Source: Bacteroidales bacterium 52_46
Lineage (GTDB): Bacteria; Bacteroidota; Bacteroidia; Bacteroidales; Muribaculaceae
Direction: 5' to 3'
Length of the DNA stretch: 64,000 nucleotides
Assembly (NCBI GenBank): GCA_001915385.1
Contig: MNQK01000031.1
Location: 133,166-197,165, forward strand
The translations under genes and the position numbers were made by a program. The notes beneath the pieces are model-generated. The model worked only from the letters and a program-made list of their open reading frames with translations, was not told where the DNA came from and did not search any database. Below, piece after piece: positions 8,523-16,272 of this stretch (its first letter is position 1; each line of letters starts with the position of its first letter).

Positions 8523-10043
8523 TTAACGGGTGTGTGTTGATTTTATTTTCACTTTCCGGACATCGGTCGACTCGCCTGCAAGGTATCTCTTTATGAAGGT
8601 CGAATTGGGATATATGCCTTCCAGATAGTTTATCACCGCATCCTGACATTCGAAATCATCGAATATCTCCCATATCGGGATGATATCGACCTGAAGCAGG
8701 TCGGCGTTGCATTTCGTATAGTCGACATCATTCCTGATACTGTACGCCCAATCCTTGATACGGTCGGGAAGTCCGGTATCGGAATAATCGGCATTGCTCA
8801 ACGCCGTGAGCACTTCGCCTGCTTTCGTCATGTCACCACCGGCAACCTCAAGTTTGTAACGGCTGTTCTGAAGTACGGAAATCGAACTGTTGAGATAACT
8901 TACCTCTACATCAGCGTCAAGTTTGAACAGTCCGAGTTCAAAACCTACTTTGACAGTAGCGGTATCTACCCTCATCACTTCCTTTATATAAAGTGAGTCC
9001 ATGTCGAGATCCATTGTGATGCGTCCGCCAAGAGTCGAGCCTACGACAACACCTGTACCGTAGTTATTGACAAGCTGACGGATATATCGGTTGGCGACGG
9101 CAGTGTTGTTGCTTTTTACCGCAGTCTCGATATTTTTCCGCAATCCTGCCATACCGGTAGTCAGTATGGTTTTGCGGAAATCGTTTTTAGGCGCATTCTC
9201 TTCAGCCATATAATTGGAATAGTGCGTCAAGGCGTCCATATACGAGATGCCGGCGTCAAGAGTAGGATACTCTGCACTATATGCCAACTTCATGGTGTGG
9301 TCTTTCAGATCCTCATTACCGTGGTATGCACCGGAAATGCCGAAATGGAACTTGGCATAGGATACATTGAGCTGGAAGGCGACGCCGAGCGAGTCCCGCT
9401 TATCGATTATCGAATCCATATTCGCTGCCTCAAAATTGAGATTTGCACGCGGCACAGCACTTACGATATTGGCATAATCATCTTCACCGCTATCAAGGAG
9501 TTTTTCCAACGATGCGAGATTGAATACCGAGTTGCGCGAATAATTCAGTCCTACGGGTGTCCCTTTTTTATACTGACTGTCATAATACTCGATAAGGTTA
9601 CAGCCTACTCCGAGTTTCTTTGTGGCTGCTGTCTGGATATAGTCATTATCTCCATTGTCGGCAACTATTCCGTCAAGCTCACCGTACTGCGAGATACGGA
9701 ACTCAGTGGTAGCGCCGCCGGCATTCAGCGTCGCAGTGACGGTACGCATTTCGCCACCTATATTGTCGTCAAGCACGATAGTCATGACATCACGGCCGTT
9801 GCCGGAGTCATTGAGCACTGTGAGCCAGTCGCAGGTGTCGGGTACACTTACGCTCCATGCTCCCGCAGCCTCAACGGGTATCTCTACGATATTACTTTGC
9901 GCATATACGCTCAGTCCATTCTCAATAATATTTTTATCGATAGGCTGTCCGGCGGGAGTATCGTCGTCGGAACATGCCGCCAGACAGGACATGAAAAGTA
10001 TCCCTGCAGTTGCAAGACAGGTCTTTATGATTGATTTTTTCAT
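8523..10043 (-). CDS. MACPF-like surface lipoprotein lacking the C-terminal domain (paralog 3)
   Basis: 506 residues. ATG 10043 is preferred over the upstream in-frame ATG (10103) because it begins the signal peptide MKKSIIKTCLATAG, with lipobox LAAC followed by SDDDT. Residues ~45-125 look like a BACON domain (VEIPVEAAGAWSVSVP, CDWLTV, FRISQYG). The MACPF part opens with LGVGCNLIEYYD; its signature is NNYGTGVVV at 326-334, so the conserved His is replaced by Gly, while the LGG turn is kept. The protein stops soon after the MACPF domain and lacks the extra beta domain of paralogs 1 and 2. It could be a scaffold, inhibitor or immunity partner of the other two, or a full pore subunit; the sequence does not decide this. 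Confidence 0.8.
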   Translation of the reverse strand: MKKSIIKTCLATAGILFMSCLAACSDDDTPAGQPIDKNIIENGLSVYAQSNIVEIPVEAAGAWSVSVPDTCDWLTVLNDSGNGRDVMTIVLDDNIGGEMRTVTATLNAGGATTEFRISQYGELDGIVADNGDNDYIQTAATKKLGVGCNLIEYYDSQYKKGTPVGLNYSRNSVFNLASLEKLLDSGEDDYANIVSAVPRANLNFEAANMDSIIDKRDSLGVAFQLNVSYAKFHFGISGAYHGNEDLKDHTMKLAYSAEYPTLDAGISYMDALTHYSNYMAEENAPKNDFRKTILTTGMAGLRKNIETAVKSNNTAVANRYIRQLVNNYGTGVVVGSTLGGRITMDLDMDSLYIKEVMRVDTATVKVGFELGLFKLDADVEVSYLNSSISVLQNSRYKLEVAGGDMTKAGEVLTALSNADYSDTGLPDRIKDWAYSIRNDVDYTKCNADLLQVDIIPIWEIFDDFECQDAVINYLEGIYPNSTFIKRYLAGESTDVRKVKIKSTHTR

Positions 10044-10178
10044 AATAATGTGATGATGAAAGTAAGCAGCTGCCGAATTAAACATGCAGAAACGGCACTT
10101 CAATTTATAACAGCTGCCTACCGGTTTGCGGGTTGTTATGATTTATGGAATGTTTTGAAACGGTATTCTATTCACCGG

Positions 10179-10721
10179 TTATTTTGCGGGAATTGTATAA
10201 GTAAGGTCGCAAAGTTTGTGGGATTTCTTGACATAATTTACAAGTTCGCTGCCGTAGATTGTCATGTGGGCGGTCTTGACCATGCCCGGGTCAACGCGCT
10301 CGGGCTCCTTTTTGCCGGTACGGTATACGTAGATGATGACTTTGCATGAATAGTCAAGCGTATATACCTTGTCGGGATTGATTTCAGGAATATCGGTTTT
10401 GGTATTGGCGGTTACCGCGAAGCTGCACTCGGTCGGATACACATCGAGATTTTCGCCGGTGATAACCTGTTGGTATGCGTCAGTGTCGATATTCTCTTTC
10501 ACCGTCTGGCCTGTGATATTGGTATAAGCCGACTCAACTGCAAAAAAGTTAAGATAATCCTCGCTCAGGTCAGCCTCATACGTGATGGTGACCTTTTCGA
10601 TTTTACCGGTTTCGGGTACGACAGGGCCGTTATCATCGTCATCGTCGCCGCAACTTGCAAGCGACACACTCATTGCCATTCCCATCAGAACAGCCATTGT
10701 TTTGAAAAATTTCTGTTTCAT
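10179..10721 (-). CDS. Small lipoprotein of unknown function
   Basis: 180 residues, first gene of the lipoprotein operon. Signal peptide ends in SLASC, followed by GDDDDDN. The mature part is about 155 residues, predicted beta-rich (alternating IEKVTITYEADL, VYTLDYSCKVIIYVYRTG), with three Cys after the lipid Cys. I recognise no family. A 135-base gap separates it from the third MACPF gene; I saw no terminator there. No TAnnTTTG box is obvious upstream of 10721, so the operon promoter may be of another type. Confidence 0.7.
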   Translation of the reverse strand: MKQKFFKTMAVLMGMAMSVSLASCGDDDDDNGPVVPETGKIEKVTITYEADLSEDYLNFFAVESAYTNITGQTVKENIDTDAYQQVITGENLDVYPTECSFAVTANTKTDIPEINPDKVYTLDYSCKVIIYVYRTGKKEPERVDPGMVKTAHMTIYGSELVNYVKKSHKLCDLTYTIPAK

Positions 10722-10831
10722 AATGTTTGATGTTATATTATTTATATATTTAGATTTCTCCCGTTTAGCTTTCCTTATTTAAGTTTTTACGGACGGTGAA
10801 CCAGGTCATCTATGTCATCAGATTCAATCAG

Positions 10832-10963
10832 TCAGAAAAATGCAAGTCTGAGCAGACATACGATTATCACTACCGCCAGCAGCACAGCCACCACAAGAGC
10901 GACCGCACTCAGCAACGGAAGCCGCTGTTTGAATTTTTCAGAAAAAGTAACCTTGTCATCCAT
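10832..10963 (-). CDS. 43-residue single-pass membrane protein (candidate)
   Basis: A short frame from ATG 10963 to TGA 10832. The product starts MDDKVTFSEKFKQRLPLL, followed by a ~23-residue hydrophobic helix (AVALVVAVLLAVVIIVCLL) and ends LRLAFF. The charged N-terminus and the single helix fit a small inner-membrane protein. A TAATTTTG -7 box lies 25 bases upstream on the same strand. It is divergent from the AraC-type regulator and upstream of the lipoprotein operon. No family recognised; coding status is inferred from composition, the promoter and the lack of competing genes. Confidence 0.5.
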   Translation of the reverse strand: MDDKVTFSEKFKQRLPLLSAVALVVAVLLAVVIIVCLLRLAFF

Positions 10964-10987
10964 TGCATCCGGTTTGTTTTGTTTCGG

Positions 10988-10995
10988 CAAAATTA
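10988..10995 (-). promoter_or_regulatory. -7 box TAATTTTG for the 43-residue gene
   Basis: TAATTTTG on the minus strand matches the Bacteroidetes TAnnTTTG -7 element. A TTG lies about 20 bases further upstream. The predicted start of transcription is ~18-20 bases before ATG 10963. Confidence 0.45.
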
Positions 10996-11201
10996 CATAT
11001 ACCTTCCGCCCCCGACAAGCAAAGCGCTACCGGGTTTGTTCGCATAGCGTCCGATGCCCTGTCGGGAATGGAACAAGCACCGTTTTATTTGTACTGTTTT
11101 TTGTACTATATTTGTCCGTGGGCTGATTTACAGCATTTAACCGAATTATTGCGGATTGAGACTTTATCAGCATTTCGTGATACGGGATTATGTTTTTATT
11201 G

Positions 11202-11209
11202 TAATTTTG
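11202..11209 (+). promoter_or_regulatory. -7 box TAATTTTG of the TPR/AraC gene; almost no leader
   Basis: TAATTTTG lies only 4 bases before ATG 11214. In this promoter class transcription begins about 4-7 bases after the box, so the message would be leaderless or nearly so. The -33 region is weak. Confidence 0.5.
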
Positions 11210-11213
11210 TAGT

Positions 11214-12893
11214 ATGAGAAAACTACTTCTTTTATTTGTCAGCGTTCTTGTGCTTTCAACAGCTGACGCAGCCGATAATTCATCGCAGGATTTTTCAAGC
11301 CAACATCTGCGCGATATTGTAGTGGAATATCCCGACTCCGTACTCGCCATACTCGACCGTGCCGAACAGGTGCGGCCGCAATCATTGCCGCAGTTCCGTA
11401 TCGACCTGCTGAGAGGTCTTGCCTACAATGAAAAACGTATGTACTCGCTCGTGGAACATTTCGCCTCGGCAGCACTGGCGAGCGATTCCATCGACAGCTA
11501 TCCTAATGAAAAGCTCAACGCACATACTTTGCTCTCGCAGGCACAATATTATTACGGAGATTTCCCGCGCAGCATAGAGACTGCCACGGAAGCCATAAAA
11601 TCGGCTCGCGAAATCGGCAATATCCCCGCAGAACTCAATCTCCTGACCACCATGGCAAAGACCTCATTCGACATGGGCAACCGCAAACAGGGGTATGAAT
11701 ATCTCGACGCAATACTGAGCCGTGCGGGCGGCACATCTTCGGTACGCGAGCTTGCCAACATATCGGCCGCCTACGGAGTGAAAGTCATAGAACTGTACGC
11801 CGACGACCGCTATGACGAAGCCCTGCAGTGCGGATACGAGCGGCTGCGACTGATTGACCGCATAGACAAGACAGGGGGCGCCCCCGAGGGTTATACCGAC
11901 CAACAGCGCGCATATACCTACGCCCGCATCGCCTCGTCAGCGCAATGTGCCGGTAAGACCGACGAAGCGCATAAAGCATACGATGATTTCATGGCTACGG
12001 ATTATGCCCGGGAGCCATTAGGACGATGTTTTATCACCGATTATCTGCTTGAGTCTAAGCAATGGGATAAAGTGATTGAGTTCACACAGCCCCTTTATCC
12101 CATTTTCGAGCAGTACGACACTATAAATAACGATTTTTACAGCCTGCTCGTATCCAATGCACAGGCAGAAGCCGGACTGGGCAACTTCCGCGCCGGCTAT
12201 GCATTGATGAGTCGTGCCGGTGCGGTGAAAGACAGCCTTTATGTTCGTGAAAAGGTCAGCAAGAGTCAGGAACTCGCCACAGCTTTCGCCATGAACGAAA
12301 AAGACATGGCTTTGCAGAAATCGCAAGCCGAATCGCAGCGGCGTCATATTCTTATGCTGTCGGCTTTCGGCATCGGTGTTCTCATACTTATAATCCTGAC
12401 CATAATACTGATTCAGTATCGTGCGACACTCCGCCGCAACCGTATCGCCGCACAGCAGATCGACGAACTCATGTCGCAACGTGAAAGACTGCACAATGCA
12501 GGACCCCATACAGGTCCTCAGTCCGGCCAAGATACCGGACTTAATGAGTTCCAACAGATGGAACGAACAATAATGAATGAACGGATATTCACCCTCCCCG
12601 ACCTCAACCGCGACTCGCTTGCCGAAAAATGCGGAACGTCGCGCGGACGTCTCATACAGCTCATTCAGGACAATACAGGCCTTACCCCCAACGACTATAT
12701 CAATAAATTGCGCGTAGAGTATTCGATAAAACTCATACAGCAGCATCCCGAATGGACCATCGACGCAATAGCCGAGGGCGCCGGCTACGTGCGCCGCGCC
12801 ACCTACTACAGCCACTTCAATAAAATATTCGGCATTACCCCTGCGCAATACCGCAAGGAACGCACTTCCGGCCACGACGCATCATCCATCTGA
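11214..12893 (+). CDS. Membrane-anchored TPR/AraC-family transcription regulator
   Basis: 559 residues. Signal-like N-terminus (MRKLLLLFVSVLVLSTADA), then ~330 residues of helical TPR-like repeats predicted in the periplasm, one transmembrane helix at ~380-402 (GIGVLILIILTIILI), a linker, and a C-terminal AraC-type HTH (~450-550; DSLAEKCGTSRGRLIQLI, then GYVRRATYYSHFNKIFGITPAQYR, the second HTH signature). Such one-protein sensors are thought to transmit an envelope signal to DNA. It is divergent from the lipoprotein operon and a reasonable candidate for its regulator (inference from position only). Confidence 0.8.
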   Translation: MRKLLLLFVSVLVLSTADAADNSSQDFSSQHLRDIVVEYPDSVLAILDRAEQVRPQSLPQFRIDLLRGLAYNEKRMYSLVEHFASAALASDSIDSYPNEKLNAHTLLSQAQYYYGDFPRSIETATEAIKSAREIGNIPAELNLLTTMAKTSFDMGNRKQGYEYLDAILSRAGGTSSVRELANISAAYGVKVIELYADDRYDEALQCGYERLRLIDRIDKTGGAPEGYTDQQRAYTYARIASSAQCAGKTDEAHKAYDDFMATDYAREPLGRCFITDYLLESKQWDKVIEFTQPLYPIFEQYDTINNDFYSLLVSNAQAEAGLGNFRAGYALMSRAGAVKDSLYVREKVSKSQELATAFAMNEKDMALQKSQAESQRRHILMLSAFGIGVLILIILTIILIQYRATLRRNRIAAQQIDELMSQRERLHNAGPHTGPQSGQDTGLNEFQQMERTIMNERIFTLPDLNRDSLAEKCGTSRGRLIQLIQDNTGLTPNDYINKLRVEYSIKLIQQHPEWTIDAIAEGAGYVRRATYYSHFNKIFGITPAQYRKERTSGHDASSI

Positions 12894-13008
12894 GCCCCAC
12901 TGTTAATCTATTATAAAAACCGCCACTACGCTGCAATACCCGGCGTAGAGCAGCGTTATAAATTATAATGACCGTATTAAAAAACACATAATTTTTCAAA
13001 ACACACCT

Positions 13009-13527
13009 ATGATAAGAAAACTTATACTGATGATGACCCTGATAGCCGGAGTTATTTCGGCGTCAGCGGCACTCCCGTTTGACAAATACAGCATCAACCG
13101 CAAAGAGCTGCCCGAGGCAGCTCGCGAAATGCTCGACGAATACTTTCCGAAGGCTAAGGTAAGCATGATAAAAGTAGACCGCCATCTGCTTAAGAAAACC
13201 GACTATGACGTAAAACTTACCAACGGTACCAAAATCGAATTTAGCAATAAAGGCAGCTGGACCCATGTGGACTGTCAGAAAAAAAGCGTTCCTGAGGCGC
13301 TAATACCCAAGCCCATACGCAGCAACGTAGCGAAAAAATATCCCGGAGAGAAGATTGTGAGGATAAGCCGGTCATCACTCTATTACATCGCAGGACTTGC
13401 AAACGGCAAGGAACTCAAATATGACCGTCTCGGCATCTTCCAGGGAGAGATCACCCGTCAGGAAGCCGAAGCATTCGACGCCGAAGCTCTTGCCGAAGCC
13501 GACAGCATAGCATCCTCCGGGCAGTAA
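13009..13527 (+). CDS. Secreted PepSY-like (DUF2874-type) protein
   Basis: 172 residues with a signal peptide ending around ISASA. The mature part shows two PepSY-like/BLIP-like repeats: ELPEAAREMLDEYFPKAKV...YDVKLTNGTKIEFSNKGSW, then IPKPIRSNVAKKYPGEKIV...ANGKELKYDRLGIFQGE. This is the usual pattern of periplasmic 'PepSY-like' proteins of Bacteroidetes; their function is unknown. Followed by a long gene-free stretch; no partner gene. Confidence 0.75.
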   Translation: MIRKLILMMTLIAGVISASAALPFDKYSINRKELPEAAREMLDEYFPKAKVSMIKVDRHLLKKTDYDVKLTNGTKIEFSNKGSWTHVDCQKKSVPEALIPKPIRSNVAKKYPGEKIVRISRSSLYYIAGLANGKELKYDRLGIFQGEITRQEAEAFDAEALAEADSIASSGQ

Positions 13528-13563
13528 TAATTACCTTCACGCGTCCTATATTCAGAAACGATG

Positions 13564-13804
13564 AGGGTATTGCAAAACTATAATTAGCGGTCAAAAAACG
13601 CAGCAAATTGTAGGAGCGCGATTCATCGCTATTAACTTAAGCTGAGTGGAGCGGGGGCGTCCCGCCCCCGTGGTAACTTTCAGTATGTAAAGATAATACC
13701 ACGAGGGCGGGACGCCCTCGCTCCACTCTATGCTCCTCAAGTAAACAGCATTGAATCGCGTCCCTACAAATTAGTTTGTATATTTTGAGTTCTGCGACAC
13801 TCTC
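13564..13804. repeat. Palindromic GC-rich intergenic repeat, full-length copy
   Basis: A 241-base imperfect palindrome. Its ends are GAGGGTATTGCAAAACT and the inverted AGTTCTGCGACACTCTC (13 of 17 match). Nested arms carry TAGCGGTCAAA, CGCGATTCA, and a core at 13643-13728 (gagtggagcgggggcg and inverted mate) joined by a loop with tttcag. Same modules recur at 22187, 35395, 46815, 53575 and 63062. No coding potential. Confidence 0.75.
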
Positions 13805-13811
13805 GGAAGAT

Positions 13812-13842
13812 TAAAAAAGAGGGTTTTGCACCCTCTTTTTAA
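13812..13842. terminator. Bidirectional terminator hairpin
   Basis: AAAAAGAGGG and CCCTCTTTTT form a 10-bp stem with T-rich tails in both directions; could end transcripts entering from either side. Confidence 0.65.
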
Positions 13843-13990
13843 TTCTGTCTCTTAAATATGTATTATGACGTCAGGAGAAGACCTTTACACTATGCCGGAC
13901 AGCAATCCGCACTTGTTAAAATAATTATTATCTGTTTTTCTAAACATGGATATAAATTGTTTGTTAAAATTTATTCCGTCAATTGTGCAT

Positions 13991-14025
13991 AAGTAACTGT
14001 TCAAAATTATTTTGAACAGTTACTT
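13991..14025. repeat. Perfect 16-bp inverted repeat with TTA loop
   Basis: AAGTAACTGTTCAAAA, loop TTA, then its exact complement, in an otherwise featureless stretch between the PepSY-like gene and tmRNA. No T-run follows, so it is not a standard terminator. It could be a protein-binding site or a remnant of a mobile element. Confidence 0.6.
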
Positions 14026-14122
14026 AACAAAAATACATGCCGCTGATTTGCCGCCAATAATATCATTCATTTCTCCCGGCAGGAATCGGCCTTGCGCCGA
14101 TAAATAGCGAATAGCAGAACAT

Positions 14123-14160
14123 AAAAAAAACCGCGCAATATACTGATATTACGCGGTTTG
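14123..14160 (-). terminator. Terminator of tmRNA
   Basis: On the minus strand AAACCGCGTAATAT, a CAGT loop and ATATTGCGCGGTTT form a 14-bp stem with one mismatch, followed by a run of T. It lies ~65 bases after the tmRNA 3' end. Confidence 0.75.
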
Positions 14161-14225
14161 CCTTGTGTAAACCGTAAAGTGCCCGGTCATTGCCTCAACA
14201 TGTTGCCTCGACAAAGAACACTTAG

Positions 14226-14622
14226 TGGAGCTGGAGGGACTCGAACCCTCGTCCAAACGTGGAACTAATGAGCTTTCTACATGCTTATTCCTCTCTTGGT
14301 TTTCGAGCCGTGGCAGGCTGAGGACTGCCAACCGCGACCTTATCCTCTGTTGTTTCGGGCTCTTCGCGAGGCTTTCGGAACCCTATTCCCGATTTAGCTG
14401 CACCGCCTTGTCGATTAGTCTCGGGAAGAGGACAATCGGGCGATGTCTTGTCTCTGCGACTGTCGCGGAGATTAAGCGTCATCTACTGTACTTCGATTAC
14501 GCAGCAAGAGCGTACTGTTTTTCGCCATTTGAAATTGTGATGTCCCAGATTAAAGAGCGTAGCCATCATTGCTCTGCATGCTTACACACCACCTCTACAC
14601 GCTGTCAAAACCGGTCAACCCC
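14226..14622 (-). ncRNA. ssrA: tmRNA (transfer-messenger RNA)
   Basis: 397 bases. The 5' end GGGGTTGACCGGTTTTGACAG pairs with the 3' acceptor strand CAGCTCC (two wobble pairs), and the T arm is GAGGGTTCGAGTCCCTC, as in all tmRNAs. CCA is not encoded. The tag frame at 14526-14497 reads GEKQYALAA-stop (possibly with one more residue before it), close to the Bacteroidales GExNYALAA type. It rescues ribosomes stalled on broken messages and marks the products for proteolysis. Own promoter upstream (TTTG-N19-TATCTTTG) and own terminator downstream; divergent from the Fur-family gene. Confidence 0.95.
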
Positions 14623-14661
14623 ATTTTTGAAATCACGCGGTCGCTGTGATATTGCAATTGA

Positions 14662-14692
14662 CAAAGATACGGATTTATTTTGAAACGACAAA
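14662..14692 (-). promoter_or_regulatory. Promoter of ssrA
   Basis: On the minus strand TTTG (14692-14689), a 19-base spacer and TATCTTTG (14669-14662) match the Bacteroidetes consensus exactly. Transcription would start ~33 bases before the mature 5' end, leaving a leader for RNase P. Confidence 0.75.
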
Positions 14693-14738
14693 ACAAAAAT
14701 CGAAAAACTGTCAAAATTAATTGTTTTTACACTCCTGT

Positions 14739-14771
14739 TTTGAATCTTTTTGGAATATTCAGCTATTTTTG
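14739..14771 (+). promoter_or_regulatory. Promoter of the Fur-family gene
   Basis: TTTG, 21-base spacer and TATTTTTG, with ATG 14789 following 17 bases after the box. This argues for 14789 rather than the in-frame ATG at 14750, which lies between the two promoter elements. Confidence 0.7.
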
Positions 14772-14788
14772 TAAAAAAAATATCATGT

Positions 14789-15214
14789 ATGAAAAGCGAC
14801 GAAATTGACGCCCTACTGATCCGGAAAGGGATAAAACCGACCTCCAACCGCATCCTCGTCATGAAGGAACTCATTGCGGCCACGCGTCCCGTAAGCCTCT
14901 CCGACCTGGAGACTGCACTCGACACGCTCGACAAGACAAGCATATTCCGCGTACTTGAGCTTTTTGCAGCAAAGGACATAGTACACGTAATCGAGGATGG
15001 AAGCCGTTCACTGAAATACGAGTTGTGCCACAGCGACTCGCACCACACTCCTGACGACCAGCATGTCCACTTTTATTGCGAGCAATGCATGCAGACCTTC
15101 TGCTTCGAAAATGTCAGTGTACCGATGATTGACGTTCCTGCCGGCTTCCAGCCCCGTTCCGTCAACTACATGCTCAAAGGCATCTGCCCGAAATGCGCCG
15201 CAAAAGAGAGGTAG
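14789..15214 (+). CDS. Fur-family metal-responsive repressor
   Basis: 141 residues from ATG 14789. N-terminal winged helix (IRKGIKPTSNRILVMKELI, KTSIFRVLELF as recognition helix). The C-terminal metal and dimer domain has a His-rich strand (CHSDSHHTPDDQHVHFYCEQC) and two CxxC pairs, CEQC and CPKC, which form the structural zinc site of Fur/Zur/PerR. Whether it senses iron, zinc or peroxide cannot be settled from sequence. Monocistronic and divergent from ssrA. Confidence 0.85.
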   Translation: MKSDEIDALLIRKGIKPTSNRILVMKELIAATRPVSLSDLETALDTLDKTSIFRVLELFAAKDIVHVIEDGSRSLKYELCHSDSHHTPDDQHVHFYCEQCMQTFCFENVSVPMIDVPAGFQPRSVNYMLKGICPKCAAKER

Positions 15215-15281
15215 GAATGCATTAAACATAAAACATTTTTTCAAATCTGACTGACATATTTTAAAATTTATACTTACTGTA

Positions 15282-15311
15282 TTTGTCATTTATTGATTTT
15301 TTGTAATTTTG
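15282..15311 (+). promoter_or_regulatory. Promoter upstream of the structured RNA
   Basis: TTTG, an 18-base spacer and TAATTTTG. The predicted transcript starts near 15318 and begins with a small hairpin (ATGGCAGG/CCCGCCAT). No open frame starts until 15584, so the region 15318-15560 is either a stand-alone RNA or a 270-base leader. Confidence 0.55.
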
Positions 15312-15375
15312 TAAATGGCAGGTAAAATCCCGCCATGACATTTTAGATTGTAAAGAAGCGTATATGCTCATCTCC

Positions 15376-15560
15376 GAGTCGGGAACGTAGGAAATTCAAG
15401 ACTTTTAAGAGAGTGTGCATAGCGGTTTCTCATGCGTATCGCGTGGGCTGCTATATCCATTTCTCTTAAAAAGGTTTTCCTACGACCTCCGACTTAGAAA
15501 TCAGGCATTGCAGTTCCACGCTTCGTGATTTTATAACGGCATCTGTGGCAGCTGGGGTGC
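15376..15560 (+). ncRNA. Long structured non-coding RNA, possibly 6S-like
   Basis: Bases 15376-15495 fold into one long interrupted hairpin: GAGTCGG with CCGACTT (15489-15495), CGTAGGAAA (15386-15394) with TTTCCTACG (15476-15484), CTTTTAAGAGA (15402-15412) with TCTCTTAAAAAG (15462-15473), ATAGC with GCTAT, and an apical CATGCG/CGCGTG. A second hairpin follows (ATTGCA...CCAC / GTGG...TGCAAT, ~15506-15560). A rod-like hairpin of ~120 bases with internal loops resembles the 6S/6S-Flavo type that binds RNA polymerase. That name is inference; the fold is what the sequence shows. Confidence 0.5.
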
Positions 15561-15583
15561 AATTCTTATAATAATCACCCTAT

Positions 15584-16228
15584 ATGAAAAAGTTTTTAAT
15601 CTTATTCATTATTTCTGCTTCGATTGGATTATGCTCTTGTGGAAAATCAAACGAAGAAAAAGCGCAAGATTTGGCAGCTGAATACCTTAAAGGTGTTTTA
15701 TATCATTTTGACAGCTACGAACCATTGGAGACACACGTTGACAGCTCTTTTGTTTCATTAGCAAACGACAAAGAGGCCATTGAACAGACGTTGGATATGA
15801 TTAAATTTGCCAACTCCTTAGAAAAAACGGTTAGAGAAAAAGAGCTTGCTGAAACAACCATGGATATATATGAACCTGACAACTATTCTTCAAACTATTC
15901 AATAGGTAAATATAATCGAGCAAAGGAAGAGCGGGATAGACTTCAGAATCGTTTAGAAAAAGCAAAAGAAAATATCCAAAACCGATTTGAGAGAATTAAA
16001 GCCAGACAAGCCGAACTTAAAGTTGACGATTTCAATGGGTGGAAAATATATCACAAATTCAAAAGTTTAAATGGCGCAAAAACTATTGACTTATTTGGAG
16101 AGTACATTCTATTTTGTGATAAAGAGTTCAATAATATAGAATTTGCATATTCAAAAGAGGAATATGAGGCTATATCTAAAATGATGGAAGCAATAGCCTC
16201 ATCAAATGATGCCACTGAATTTGCATAA
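15584..16228 (+). CDS. AT-rich lipoprotein of unknown function
   Basis: 214 residues. Signal peptide with lipobox IGLCSC, followed by GKSNEEKAQDLAAEYLKGVLYHFDSYEPLET. The centre is a charged coiled coil (KEERDRLQNRLEKAKENIQNRFERIKARQAEL in part). The end is a short folded region (GWKIYHKFKSLNGA...). It resembles short Bacteroidetes lipoproteins of unknown role. Base composition is clearly more AT-rich than the surrounding genes, as for the next gene, which suggests recent acquisition of both. Confidence 0.7.
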   Translation: MKKFLILFIISASIGLCSCGKSNEEKAQDLAAEYLKGVLYHFDSYEPLETHVDSSFVSLANDKEAIEQTLDMIKFANSLEKTVREKELAETTMDIYEPDNYSSNYSIGKYNRAKEERDRLQNRLEKAKENIQNRFERIKARQAELKVDDFNGWKIYHKFKSLNGAKTIDLFGEYILFCDKEFNNIEFAYSKEEYEAISKMMEAIASSNDATEFA

Positions 16229-16272
16229 AAATACAAGGAATAATATACTAATTTGACTGAATTTGAAAAACA

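Noticed and set aside
14225..14683. Open frame of 152 codons over the tmRNA region
   Set aside because: It lies antisense to ssrA, whose ends, tag and T arm are unambiguous.
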